A DNA stretch of 64,000 bases from CAZVYJ01 sp964631565 (GTDB taxonomy: Bacteria; Planctomycetota; Phycisphaerae; SM23-33), in the NCBI GenBank assembly GCA_964631565.1, contig CAZVYJ010000008.1, forward strand, positions 15,886 to 79,885, read 5' to 3'. Both the position numbers and the translations under genes were made by a program. Of the stretch, positions 42,682 through 50,260 are shown in pieces; position 1 is the first letter of the stretch, and the number at the start of each line of letters is the position of its first letter. Under the pieces are notes generated by a model. It worked only from the letters and a program-made list of their open reading frames with translations, did no database searches and was not told the origin of the DNA.

Positions 42682-44598
42682 TTATTCCTTCACTTCATAC
42701 TCGGCGTCGATAACATCGTCGTCGCCTTTGTCGTCCTTCTTTGAGGCATCCTTCGGCTGCTGTGCTGCGCCGCCTGAGGCCTTCTGGGCCTCGGATGCAG
42801 CTTTATACATCGCCTCGGCCATCTTGTGCGAAGATTTTTCAAGACTTTCCATCGCACGCCTGATGGCGACGGCGTCGTCGGTCTTGAGCGCCTCGCGGAG
42901 GCGGCTGACGGCCGACTCGATATTGGAACGATCTTCGGCCGAAACTTTCCCGCCCTCGTCGGCGAGCATTTTCTCGGCATTATACGCCATTGAATCGCCC
43001 TGATTTTTCAAATCCACCAGTTCACGGCGTTTTTTGTCTTCTTCCGCGTGGGCCTCGGCGTCTTTGCGCATCCTCTCGACTTCCGAACTGTCCAGGCCGC
43101 TGCTGCCCTTGATTTCAATCGACTGTTTCTTGCCGGTGGCCATGTCCTTCGCCGAGACATTCAGTATGCCGTTGGCGTCGATATTGAAGCTGACCTCAAT
43201 CTGCGGCACGCCGCGAGGTGCCGGTGGCAGGCCTGTAAGATTGAACCGGCCGAGCGTGCGGTTGTCGCTGGCGAATTCGCGTTCGCCCTGGAGAACATGG
43301 ATGGTGACCTCGGTTTGGTTGTCGGCCGCGGTCGAGAAAATTTCCTTCTTCTCGGTCGGAATCGTCGTGTTCCGCTCGATGAGCTTGGTCATGACGCCGC
43401 CGAGCGTCTCGACGCCGAGCGAAAGCGGCGTGACGTCCAGCAGAACCATCTGCTCTTCAACGTCGCCGGAAAGGATGGCGCCCTGAATGGCTGCGCCTAT
43501 CGCCACGACCTCGTCCGGGTTGACCGACTTGTTCGGCTCCTTGTTGAAGATTTCTTTGGTGATTTCGCGGACCCGAGGAATTCGCGTCGAGCCGCCGACG
43601 AGCACGACCTCGTCTATGTCGCTGGCCGTCAGTTTGGCATCTGACAGGGCCTGCTTGCACGGCCCGACAAGCCGCTGGAAAATCGGGGCGCAGAGCTGCT
43701 CGAATTTCGCGCGGGTCAGCGTCATTTCAAGATGCTTGGGGCCTTCCTGGGTGGCCGTGATGAACGGCAGCGATATCTTCGTTTCTCTGGTAGTTGACAG
43801 TTCGCACTTGGCCTTCTCGGCGGCCTCTTTCAGCCGCTGCAGGGCCATGGCGTCCTTGCGAAGGTCGATGCCCTCGGTCTTCTTGAATTCGTCAGCGATA
43901 TAGGCGATGAGCAGTTCGTCCAGGTCGTCGCCGCCGAGATGCGTGTCGCCATTGGTCGAAAGCACTTCAAACACGTTGTCGCCGATATCCATGATGGAAA
44001 TATCGAACGTGCCGCCGCCGAAGTCGAAGACGGCGACTTTTTCGTTTTTCTTTTTCTCCAGGCCGTACGCCAGCGCCGCCGCGGTCGGCTCGTTGATGAT
44101 TCGCTCGACCTTGAAGCCGGCGATTTCGCCCGCGTCCTTGGTGGCCTGTCGCTGGGAGTCGTTGAAATAGGCCGGAACGGTGATGACCGCACGGTCGACT
44201 TTCTCGCCGAGATAATCTTCAGCGGTTTTCTTGAGGTCCTGCAGGATCATCGCACTGATTTCCTGCGGCGTGTACTGCTTGTCGCCTATCTGGACCTTTA
44301 CAAGCTCGTCCTGGGCGCCGACGACCTTGTAGGGAACTATCTTCTCCTCAGCATGCACTTCGCTGTGCCTGCGTCCCATGAACCTCTTGATGGAGAAGAC
44401 CGTGTTGGTCGGGTTGGTAACCTGCTGGTGACGTGCGGGCTGACCTACCAGACGCTCGCCCTTGTCGGTAAAACCGACAACCGACGGAGTCAGCCGGCTG
44501 CCCTGCTGATTTATGAGAACCTTGGGCGTCGCGCCTTCCATAACCGCAACAACGCTGTTGGTGGTGCCAAGATCGATGCCTACTATTTTAGATGCCAT
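42682..44598 (-). CDS. dnaK: molecular chaperone DnaK (Hsp70)
   Basis: A 638-residue Hsp70. The ATPase domain has IVGIDLGTTNSVVAVMEG, phosphate motif VFDFGGGTFDISIMDIGD and the adenosine motif LVGGSTRIPRVREI; the substrate domain has DVTPLSLGVETLGG and the EEVERMRKDAEAHAEEDKK lid region; the C-terminus ends in DDVIDAEYEVKE, typical of bacterial DnaK. The ATG at 44598 has AGGAAGG nine nt upstream; a longer frame upstream is not needed. grpE and dnaJ are not next to it. No CIRCE element was seen. Confidence 0.97.
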   Translation of the reverse strand: MASKIVGIDLGTTNSVVAVMEGATPKVLINQQGSRLTPSVVGFTDKGERLVGQPARHQQVTNPTNTVFSIKRFMGRRHSEVHAEEKIVPYKVVGAQDELVKVQIGDKQYTPQEISAMILQDLKKTAEDYLGEKVDRAVITVPAYFNDSQRQATKDAGEIAGFKVERIINEPTAAALAYGLEKKKNEKVAVFDFGGGTFDISIMDIGDNVFEVLSTNGDTHLGGDDLDELLIAYIADEFKKTEGIDLRKDAMALQRLKEAAEKAKCELSTTRETKISLPFITATQEGPKHLEMTLTRAKFEQLCAPIFQRLVGPCKQALSDAKLTASDIDEVVLVGGSTRIPRVREITKEIFNKEPNKSVNPDEVVAIGAAIQGAILSGDVEEQMVLLDVTPLSLGVETLGGVMTKLIERNTTIPTEKKEIFSTAADNQTEVTIHVLQGEREFASDNRTLGRFNLTGLPPAPRGVPQIEVSFNIDANGILNVSAKDMATGKKQSIEIKGSSGLDSSEVERMRKDAEAHAEEDKKRRELVDLKNQGDSMAYNAEKMLADEGGKVSAEDRSNIESAVSRLREALKTDDAVAIRRAMESLEKSSHKMAEAMYKAASEAQKASGGAAQQPKDASKKDDKGDDDVIDAEYEVKE

Positions 44599-44816
44599 AA
44601 CTATCTGCCTTCCTGAATTCGTGCCTCTGCAACTGTTGTTTCTGATACTCCCGCATACGGCGCATATTCTACGCGCAATACAAATTGCAAGTCGCGTGCC
44701 AATCAACTAAATGCAGTATTATAAAGAAATTACGTTTTTGGCAGCGCCCCGCACTTATGCCATATCGGCCGCTATCAGGGCGCCGCTGATCGCTTTGGCA
44801 GGCTTTTTTACATTTA

Positions 44817-45569
44817 TTATTCACAAACAGCCCTTATTGCGGCAAGCATCGCAATGGCAGCGGTTTCTATCCGCAGCACCGTTGTCCCCAGCCTGACCGG
44901 TTTGAAGCCGGCGCCCACGGCTGCCGCCAGCTCCGCATCGGTCATGCCGCCTTCCGGACCTACGAGTATTGTAACCGGCTGACCGGCGGAATGCTGTTTC
45001 ATCGCCTCGGCCGGCGAAAGGCCCGAGTCTTCACACACGCCGACAATGCCGACCGCTTGGCCGACGGAAGCCAGGAGCGAAGCCAGCGGAACCGGCTCGC
45101 ATAGTTCCGGCAGAAAGTTCAGCCCCGATTGCTTGGCGGCTGCGATGCAGTGTTTCAGCCATCTCCGCCGCTTCGATGGCGACATTTTTTCGCTCTCGCC
45201 GCCGGCAACGCTTCGCTCGAATATCACAGGCTGAATCGCCGCAGCCGCAAGCTCCGTGGCCTTTTCGAGCAGCCAGTCCAGGCGTTTTCCCTTCGGCTCG
45301 GCGAAGGCCAACTTCACACTGACGCCGGCAGGAGCATCAAACTGCCGTCTGTTTCGTATCGTCACCGTCACGCTGCCGCGTCCAGTTCCGGAAATAACGC
45401 CGTCGGCGACGCAGCCATGCCCGTCGAAAAGCTCTACCTCAGCCCCTGCCTTAAGGCGGAGCACATGCAGCGCATGGTGAGACTCGCCATTATCCAGAGT
45501 CCGTTCGAACCGCTGTTCCGCAGCCAGATCGGGAATGAAAAATCGATTTATTCTGCCTTCTTGTTTCAA
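44817..45569 (-). CDS. rsmE: 16S rRNA (uracil1498-N3)-methyltransferase RsmE
   Basis: RsmE is a SPOUT-fold methyltransferase acting on 16S rRNA U1498. Family motifs: INRFFIPDL near the start, the HHALHVLRLKAG block, FAEPKGKRLDWLLEKATEL, and the knot motif VTILVGPEGGMTDAELAAA, then VRLGTTVLRIETAAIAML. I place the start at TTG 45569, because AAGGAGA lies nine nt upstream and this puts the family start near residue 8; ATG codons further upstream would add a basic leader. Confidence 0.88.
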   Translation of the reverse strand: MKQEGRINRFFIPDLAAEQRFERTLDNGESHHALHVLRLKAGAEVELFDGHGCVADGVISGTGRGSVTVTIRNRRQFDAPAGVSVKLAFAEPKGKRLDWLLEKATELAAAAIQPVIFERSVAGGESEKMSPSKRRRWLKHCIAAAKQSGLNFLPELCEPVPLASLLASVGQAVGIVGVCEDSGLSPAEAMKQHSAGQPVTILVGPEGGMTDAELAAAVGAGFKPVRLGTTVLRIETAAIAMLAAIRAVCE

Positions 45570-45742
45570 ATTGCCGAATCTCCTTCGTCCCTGCAAACCG
45601 CCCACCATTACGGCCCGGCGACGGCAAAGAGGCAACTACTTTTTCCCGCAATAGTTAGCCCAAGGTGAAAATGAATCTTATGTTTCAACTGTTCCGGCCC
45701 TTCCTTACGGAGTAGGAGGCGAGGAAAGCCTGACACGTAAGC

Positions 45743-45757
45743 CGTGGGAGGCACGGA
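45743..45757 (+). promoter_or_regulatory. leader hairpin with GGAGG in its loop
   Basis: CCGTG-GGAGG-CACGG is a perfect 5-bp stem with a Shine-Dalgarno-like loop. It lies 11 nt upstream of ATG 45769, too far for direct use, but it may affect translation of the PEP-CTERM gene. Possible riboswitch-like function was considered but no known class fits. Confidence 0.3.
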
Positions 45758-45768
45758 ATTTAAAGCTT

Positions 45769-46890
45769 ATGAAGGGAAATGCGGTGAAAAGACTAATTGG
45801 GGCAGTACTGGTTTGTGCCATTGCGACGCCGATTCTGGCGAGCACAGTCGATCTGAATTCTCTCACTGTCTATGCAGGCGGCAGCATATCCATGGGCAAT
45901 TGCTCCATCATAGATGGCGCCATAGCGGCCGGCACAAGCGTTTCGGCAGGACAGCAGGTAACGCTGCAGGACATATACGCACAAACCACTGTGTACCTCG
46001 GCCAAAAAGCGACGGTCACGGGCAACGTTCTGGCCAACCAGAGCGCCAACGCCGACAAGTATCTGAACCTCGTCGGCAACTGGTCCGGTCGAAGCGTGTG
46101 GATGGGCAAAGAAGCCAACGTCACGGGCGACATTTACGCCCGCAGCAGTTCGATAAGCATAGATCGCGACAGCAATATTGTCGGCGACATCGACGGCAAC
46201 GGCAGCATATGGCTGGACCGTAACACCAGCGTCACGGGTTACGTTTCGCCGGGGCTGGGCCAAAGCCTTACATATGGCAGCGGCGTCAGCATCGGCGGCT
46301 CGACCATACCCGGCTACGTCGATGTGCCGACGTTCGAACTTCCGTCGATCGGCGATGAGCCGAGTCACGGCAGCGCAGGCAGCCAGAGCATCTGGCAGGG
46401 CAACAACAGTTCGCTCACGCTTGATGCCGGCGCCTACAACTACGTCAGCTTCGGCCGAGATGCGACACTGAACCTTTCCGCAGGCGAGTACACCATGCGG
46501 AGTTTCTGGATGGATCGCGGCGGTGAGGTCTATGTCGACACCTCGGCGGGCGACGTTGTTCTGAATATTCTCGGCTCTTTCAGCACGGGCAGGGACATCA
46601 ATTTTTCCAAGATCGGCAGCGGCCAGCTTTACATCAACGTTTTCGACAGCAGCGTGTATTTCGACAGCGACGTAACCCTGGATGCGCAGATAAGGGTTTA
46701 CGGCGGCAATTTCGGAGCCGGCAATAACCTGGAACTTACAGGCAGCATCTGGGCGTCCGGAAACGTGACATTCGGCAACGACGCCCACCTGACCGGCCAG
46801 CCCGTACCTGAACCTGCGACACTGGCGCTGCTCGGGCTTGGCTGCTCGCTGATAATCATCAGGCGGCAGGCAGTCAAAAAAGTGATTTGA
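45769..46890 (+). CDS. PEP-CTERM protein with beta-helix-like repeats
   Basis: A 373-residue exported protein: signal peptide (ending ILAS), then a long stretch rich in G, N, S, V and T in repeated short strands (VTGNVLANQS, NVTGDIYARSS, NIVGDIDGNGSIW, SVTGYVSPG), typical of a beta-helix or polymer-like surface protein, and a PEP-CTERM end (VPEPATLALL, hydrophobic helix, basic RRQAVKK). GTG at 45784 has AAGGGA six nt upstream and may be the real start; ATG 45769 has none. A hairpin with the sequence GGAGG in its loop lies in the leader. Two terminators follow. Confidence 0.82.
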   Translation: MKGNAVKRLIGAVLVCAIATPILASTVDLNSLTVYAGGSISMGNCSIIDGAIAAGTSVSAGQQVTLQDIYAQTTVYLGQKATVTGNVLANQSANADKYLNLVGNWSGRSVWMGKEANVTGDIYARSSSISIDRDSNIVGDIDGNGSIWLDRNTSVTGYVSPGLGQSLTYGSGVSIGGSTIPGYVDVPTFELPSIGDEPSHGSAGSQSIWQGNNSSLTLDAGAYNYVSFGRDATLNLSAGEYTMRSFWMDRGGEVYVDTSAGDVVLNILGSFSTGRDINFSKIGSGQLYINVFDSSVYFDSDVTLDAQIRVYGGNFGAGNNLELTGSIWASGNVTFGNDAHLTGQPVPEPATLALLGLGCSLIIIRRQAVKKVI

Positions 46891-46954
46891 CGCTTGGCAA
46901 AAGCGTTTTTTCTCCCTCCCCTCCGGCGGACTTGTCGTTCGCCGGAGGTTTTTT
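46891..46954 (+). terminator. tandem terminators after the PEP-CTERM gene
   Basis: Hairpin one: CGCTT/AAGCG with a T7 run (46891-46911), right after the stop. Hairpin two: CCTCCGGCG and CGCCGGAGG (46920-46948) followed by TTTTTT. Both read as rho-independent terminators. Confidence 0.85.
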
Positions 46955-47049
46955 ATGAACTGCGAATTACGAATCTCGAATCGCGAGTTATGAGCGGCAA
47001 GCGGTGAGCCGCCCCCTTTAAGGACAATTCGCAACTCGCAGTTCGCAGT
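46955..47049. repeat. repeat-rich spacer with GAATTACGAATC / CAACTCGCAGTTC units
   Basis: Imperfect direct and inverted units of CGAATC, CGCAACTCGCAGTTCGCAG and similar words fill the gap between the terminators and hypA. They match the vocabulary at 36390-36480. Confidence 0.55.
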
Positions 47050-47352
47050 TCATTCTTTCGTCTCCCCTTCGATGCGCGTAATCAGAAGTTCCCAGCCGGT
47101 CGCGGCCATCGATTCGTCGGAATTCGGCGGCCGATACTGCTGGCCGGGATCGACAACGGTGATTTTCATTTTTGCGCCGTCGAAACTCGTGCCTTCAAAA
47201 GCATGTTCGAAGCTGTGGGCGAGGAAATCAGCTGAAACGCCGTGCAGCACGCCGACAATCATGTCTATAGCGGTGACTTTCACGAATCCGCCGTTGGCGG
47301 CTATCTGCTCAAGCTGGGGCCAGAGTTCGCGGGCAAGTCCGTGTTCGTGCAT
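47050..47352 (-). CDS. hypA: HypA-like nickel chaperone lacking the zinc-binding domain
   Basis: HypA delivers nickel to [NiFe]-hydrogenase and urease. The N-terminal MHEHGLARELW carries the nickel-binding His2 and adjoining Glu3, and residues 22-75 fit the HypA fold (VKVTAIDMIVGVLHGVSADFLAHSFEHAFEGT). The C-terminal third has no cysteine, whereas typical HypA has four cysteines for zinc; here it reads QQYRPPNSDESMAATG. This departs from the family rule and may reflect a different metal site or a specialised paralogue. It starts one nt after the stop of the hydrogenase protease gene, so they are coupled. Confidence 0.75.
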   Translation of the reverse strand: MHEHGLARELWPQLEQIAANGGFVKVTAIDMIVGVLHGVSADFLAHSFEHAFEGTSFDGAKMKITVVDPGQQYRPPNSDESMAATGWELLITRIEGETKE

Positions 47353-47353
47353 G

Positions 47354-47842
47354 TCAGTCGCCGCCTTTCGATATATGCGTTAAAACCGCCTCGACAATTT
47401 CCGTCGCCGCGGATACCAGTTTATCAAACGCCGCCAGAATCGGCTCGCTGAGCCGGCGGCCGAAGTCCACAGTCTGCGGCTGGACCGCGAAAATCCGCAC
47501 GTCGTCGGGAGCGTGCAGAAACTGCCGGCAAAGCTCCAGCGTTTCCGTTACGGGCACATCGTGCATGCTGATGCGATTGGCCGGTGTGTCGTCGGAAACC
47601 TGCGAGGGCGATATGACCCGGAACTCGCCGGGCTGCAAGCCCATGTCCGCGGCGTCGAAAACAACCAGCCGCTCCGCCTGCTCTATAATGTTCAGCAGCC
47701 CCAGGCCGCCCGCCCCGCCGTCGATGAATTCCACCGCATCACCCCACTGCCGAGAGTCGCGCACAGCATCCAGCAGGCGCACGCCAACGCCCTCGTCGCT
47801 CATGAGAATATTGCCGATGCCAAGTACCGTAAGCTTCGCCAT
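47354..47842 (-). CDS. hydrogenase maturation protease (HyaD/HycI type)
   Basis: This endopeptidase trims the C-terminus of the [NiFe]-hydrogenase large subunit after nickel insertion. The 162-residue protein has GIGNILMSDEGVGVRLLDAV, with a nickel-sensing Asp/Glu, then FIDGGAGGLGLLNIIEQAERLVVFDAADMG and HDVPVTETLELC. The ATG at 47842 gives a normal family start. hypA follows with a 1-nt gap. Hydrogenase structural genes are not in the window. Confidence 0.87.
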   Translation of the reverse strand: MAKLTVLGIGNILMSDEGVGVRLLDAVRDSRQWGDAVEFIDGGAGGLGLLNIIEQAERLVVFDAADMGLQPGEFRVISPSQVSDDTPANRISMHDVPVTETLELCRQFLHAPDDVRIFAVQPQTVDFGRRLSEPILAAFDKLVSAATEIVEAVLTHISKGGD

Positions 47843-47921
47843 ACACGTAAGTGTAGCACCGGCGGGGATGTCTCTCCAGAATTGATGGAAGAATATGCGG
47901 TGCCGTATGGGGGGTGCGATT

Positions 47922-48146
47922 TTACGGGCCGTCCCAAGAATCCTCGTCAACGGACTGTCCGAAAAACTTAAGGAACGACTCTTTCATAATAACGGCGGCC
48001 ATGCCCCCTATAATAGCCGCCACTACGTAAAACCAGTCAAACGTAAAATCTTGCGCACATAGAGCTGCCACCGCTAATCCCGCCGCCGCCCCGATAATGA
48101 ACCACAGAATCAGTCCGATGAGAATGCCCACGGGATGTTGTTTCAT
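47922..48146 (-). CDS. small two-TM membrane protein
   Basis: A 74-residue hydrophobic protein with two predicted helices (ILIGLILWFIIGAAAGLAVAAL and FYVVAAIIGGMAAVIM) and an acidic C-terminus (DEDSWDGP). ATG 48146 is preceded by a GGGGGG stretch. It lies between hisB and the hydrogenase protease gene on the same strand. Function unknown. Confidence 0.6.
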   Translation of the reverse strand: MKQHPVGILIGLILWFIIGAAAGLAVAALCAQDFTFDWFYVVAAIIGGMAAVIMKESFLKFFGQSVDEDSWDGP

Positions 48147-48165
48147 GGCAAGCCCCCCGGAATAA

Positions 48166-48759
48166 TCACAACGTTCCTTTTGTGCTCGGCACTTCGCCGC
48201 GGCGGTCGGGGTCGATTGTCTTGGCACGGCGCAGCGACTGGGCAAGCGCCTTGGCGATTGCCTCGGCTATGTGGTGATCGTTGCTGCCGTACGGAACATT
48301 GACGTGCAGGTTCATGCCGGCTGTCGCGGCGAACCGCCGCAGGAATTCCTCGACCAGCTGCGTATCGAACGTGCCTATCTTGTCGCCGGAAAATTTCACG
48401 TTGAAAACGACGGCCGCCCGGCCGGAAAGGTCTATCGACACTTCCGCCAGCGCCTCTTCCATCGGCACCGAAGCAGCTCCGTATCGCGTTATTCCCGCCT
48501 TGTCGCCGAGCGTCTTGGCCAGCGCTTCGCCCAGGCAAATTGCGACATCCTCTACCGTGTGATGATCGTCAACATGCAGGTCGCCGGTCGCTCGGACCGT
48601 CAGGTCGCACAGGCTGTGCTTGCCGATATGGTCCAGCATGTGGTCCAGAAAACCCACGCCGGTCTTGCAGTCGGTCTTGCCCGTCCCGTCGAGATTAAGC
48701 GTCAAAGAAATCTGCGTTTCTTTGGTTTTGCGTTCTATTGTTGCGGTACGTTCTTTCAT
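48166..48759 (-). CDS. hisB: imidazoleglycerol-phosphate dehydratase
   Basis: HisB dehydrates imidazoleglycerol phosphate in histidine synthesis. The 197-residue, monofunctional enzyme has GVGFLDHMLDHIGKHSLCDL, DDHHTVEDVAICLGEAL and the second HEx-like block NDHHIAEAIAKALAQSLR, the histidine pairs that bind manganese. It starts five nt after hisC ends and is probably translated with it. Confidence 0.96.
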   Translation of the reverse strand: MKERTATIERKTKETQISLTLNLDGTGKTDCKTGVGFLDHMLDHIGKHSLCDLTVRATGDLHVDDHHTVEDVAICLGEALAKTLGDKAGITRYGAASVPMEEALAEVSIDLSGRAAVVFNVKFSGDKIGTFDTQLVEEFLRRFAATAGMNLHVNVPYGSNDHHIAEAIAKALAQSLRRAKTIDPDRRGEVPSTKGTL

Positions 48760-48764
48760 GGTCT

Positions 48765-49808
48765 TCAGTTTTCTTTGAGTGCCGTCAGTAATTGCGAGTT
48801 TTGTTCGTCCGTGCCGACGGAAATTCTCAGTTTGTCGTCGAGTCGCGGCCCATTGAAGTATCGGACCAATATGCCGCGGGCCTTGAGCGACTCGTATATC
48901 GCTCTGGCGTCGCCTTTGGGCGGCCGGGCCAACAGAAAGTTCGACTGCGACGGCCAGACCCGCCAGCCGAGCGACTGGAGGCCTGCCGTCAGCTTCGCAC
49001 GCGAGGCCTTGACCTTAGCGGCATTGGCGTTTTTATGCGCCTGGTCTCGCATCGCCGCGGCGCCGGCCGCACACGCAACAGCGTCGACGTTGTAGCTGTC
49101 CTTGACCTTGGCCAGACCAGCCAGCATCGCCGGATTCGCCACGCCGAATCCCAGCCGCAGACCGGCCATCGAGTAGCCTTTCGACAATGTCCGCAGCACA
49201 ATCACGTTTTCGTGTTTGCGGACGAGTTCAAGGGAGTTCGTCTCGGCGAAGTCTACATACGCCTCGTCGATAACCAGCACGCCGCTCAGCCGCCCAGCCA
49301 GTTCGGCCAACATTTCGTTGCTCGCCATCGTGCCTGACGGGCTGTTGGGGTTGGCGATGAGCGTTATGGCCCCGTCGGCGTCGGCGAGGGCGTCGACTGG
49401 AAGGTTGTAATCATCGTCAAATTCGATTTCGATAATCGCAGCCGCCTGGATTTTCGCCAGCGTCCGGTAAAGCACATAAGTCGGCGACGGATAAACGACC
49501 TTCCGTCCCGGCTCGGCGGTGGCCCGCATGAGCATCGTCAGCAGGTCGTCGCTGCCGTTGCCGGGCAGTATCCAGTCGGTCTCGAAACCGAGCACTTCGC
49601 CGACTGCCTCGCGAAACGTCTGCGCGAACGGATTTGGATAGCGGCGAAGCATTTCGCCGTCGAATTCACGCAGAACCTTCATCGCCGCCGGCGACGGCGG
49701 ATAAGGATTCTCGTTCGTGTTGAGTTTGATGACCTTCTGCCCCGCAGCCGGCTGCTCGCCGGGCTGGTAGGCGGTCATCGCGTCGATATTTTTCCTGAAA
49801 AAAGACAT
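48765..49808 (-). CDS. hisC: histidinol-phosphate aminotransferase
   Basis: PLP-dependent fold type I enzyme of histidine synthesis. The 347-residue protein has NTNENPYPPSPAAMKVL at the start, WILPGNGSDDLLTMLMRA, the region VIDEAYVDFAE, and the PLP lysine in VLRTLSKGYSMAGLRLGF. The C-terminus has SNFLLARPP and LRISVGTDEQN. It is followed immediately by hisB. Upstream in the same direction lies a four-helix-bundle gene, and an inverted-repeat arm at 49822-49831 sits in its leader, 14 nt before the ATG. Confidence 0.94.
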   Translation of the reverse strand: MSFFRKNIDAMTAYQPGEQPAAGQKVIKLNTNENPYPPSPAAMKVLREFDGEMLRRYPNPFAQTFREAVGEVLGFETDWILPGNGSDDLLTMLMRATAEPGRKVVYPSPTYVLYRTLAKIQAAAIIEIEFDDDYNLPVDALADADGAITLIANPNSPSGTMASNEMLAELAGRLSGVLVIDEAYVDFAETNSLELVRKHENVIVLRTLSKGYSMAGLRLGFGVANPAMLAGLAKVKDSYNVDAVACAAGAAAMRDQAHKNANAAKVKASRAKLTAGLQSLGWRVWPSQSNFLLARPPKGDARAIYESLKARGILVRYFNGPRLDDKLRISVGTDEQNSQLLTALKEN

Positions 49809-49821
49809 TTTAAATAGTTCC

Positions 49822-50260
49822 GAGTTCTGAGTATTACGTTTTATGGTTTAACTCGGGTTTTGTCAGATTTTTCCAGACTGTTGGCCAATCCTCTCAAGAG
49901 CCTTTGCACCTCGTCAATACCGGCTAGTGATTCGGCAACATCATCGTTCGATACCATTCCCAGTTCAACACCAATGAGAAGGTGAGTCTCAAGCTCATTG
50001 GCCGAACCTCTCGCTACATCAAGAAACTGCGTAAAATCTTTACGCGTTCTCCTGCCATGTCCTTCTGCTATATTCGCCGCAATGCTCACGGCAGAATGTC
50101 TTGCCTGAGATACCAGACCGAATTTTTCTTCGGCAGGAAATCCTGCCGTTAATAAGTAGACCTTCTTGATAAGTTGCATTGCCTTCTGCCAGGCAATCAG
50201 GCTTTTATGGCTTCGTATTTCCGTCATCTAATCCACCCCTCAGAACTCTGAACTCAGAAC
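49822..50260. repeat. inverted repeat bracketing the four-helix-bundle gene
   Basis: GAGTTCTGAG (49822-49831) is the exact reverse complement of CTCAGAACTC (50239-50248), and a second CTCAGAAC lies at 50253-50260. The right arm covers the hisD stop codon. The arms lie just outside the 387-nt four-helix-bundle gene. The same word family occurs in other spacers in the window. Confidence 0.6.
49841..50227 (-). CDS. four-helix-bundle (23S rRNA intervening-sequence-like) protein
   Basis: A 128-residue protein of the four-helix-bundle family related to proteins encoded in 23S rRNA intervening sequences and to Avd of diversity-generating retroelements. Motifs: SLIAWQKAMQLIKKVYLLT, FGLVSQARHSAVSIAANIAEGHGRR, FLDVARGSANELETHLLI. 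It sits between hisD and hisC on the same strand, which has 445 nt between them, and is bordered by a 10-bp inverted repeat. Family members often appear as isolated, spreading genes. No reverse transcriptase or template repeat is near, so this is not a retroelement by itself. Confidence 0.87.
   Translation of the reverse strand: MTEIRSHKSLIAWQKAMQLIKKVYLLTAGFPAEEKFGLVSQARHSAVSIAANIAEGHGRRTRKDFTQFLDVARGSANELETHLLIGVELGMVSNDDVAESLAGIDEVQRLLRGLANSLEKSDKTRVKP

Noticed and set aside
45690..45768. Cyclic-di-GMP-type riboswitch in front of the second PEP-CTERM gene
   Set aside because: Words such as GGAAAGCC recall the class, but the required paired elements and conserved spacing are not present.
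49841..50227. Diversity-generating retroelement accessory gene (Avd)
   Set aside because: The fold family fits, but no reverse transcriptase or template/variable repeat pair lies nearby.
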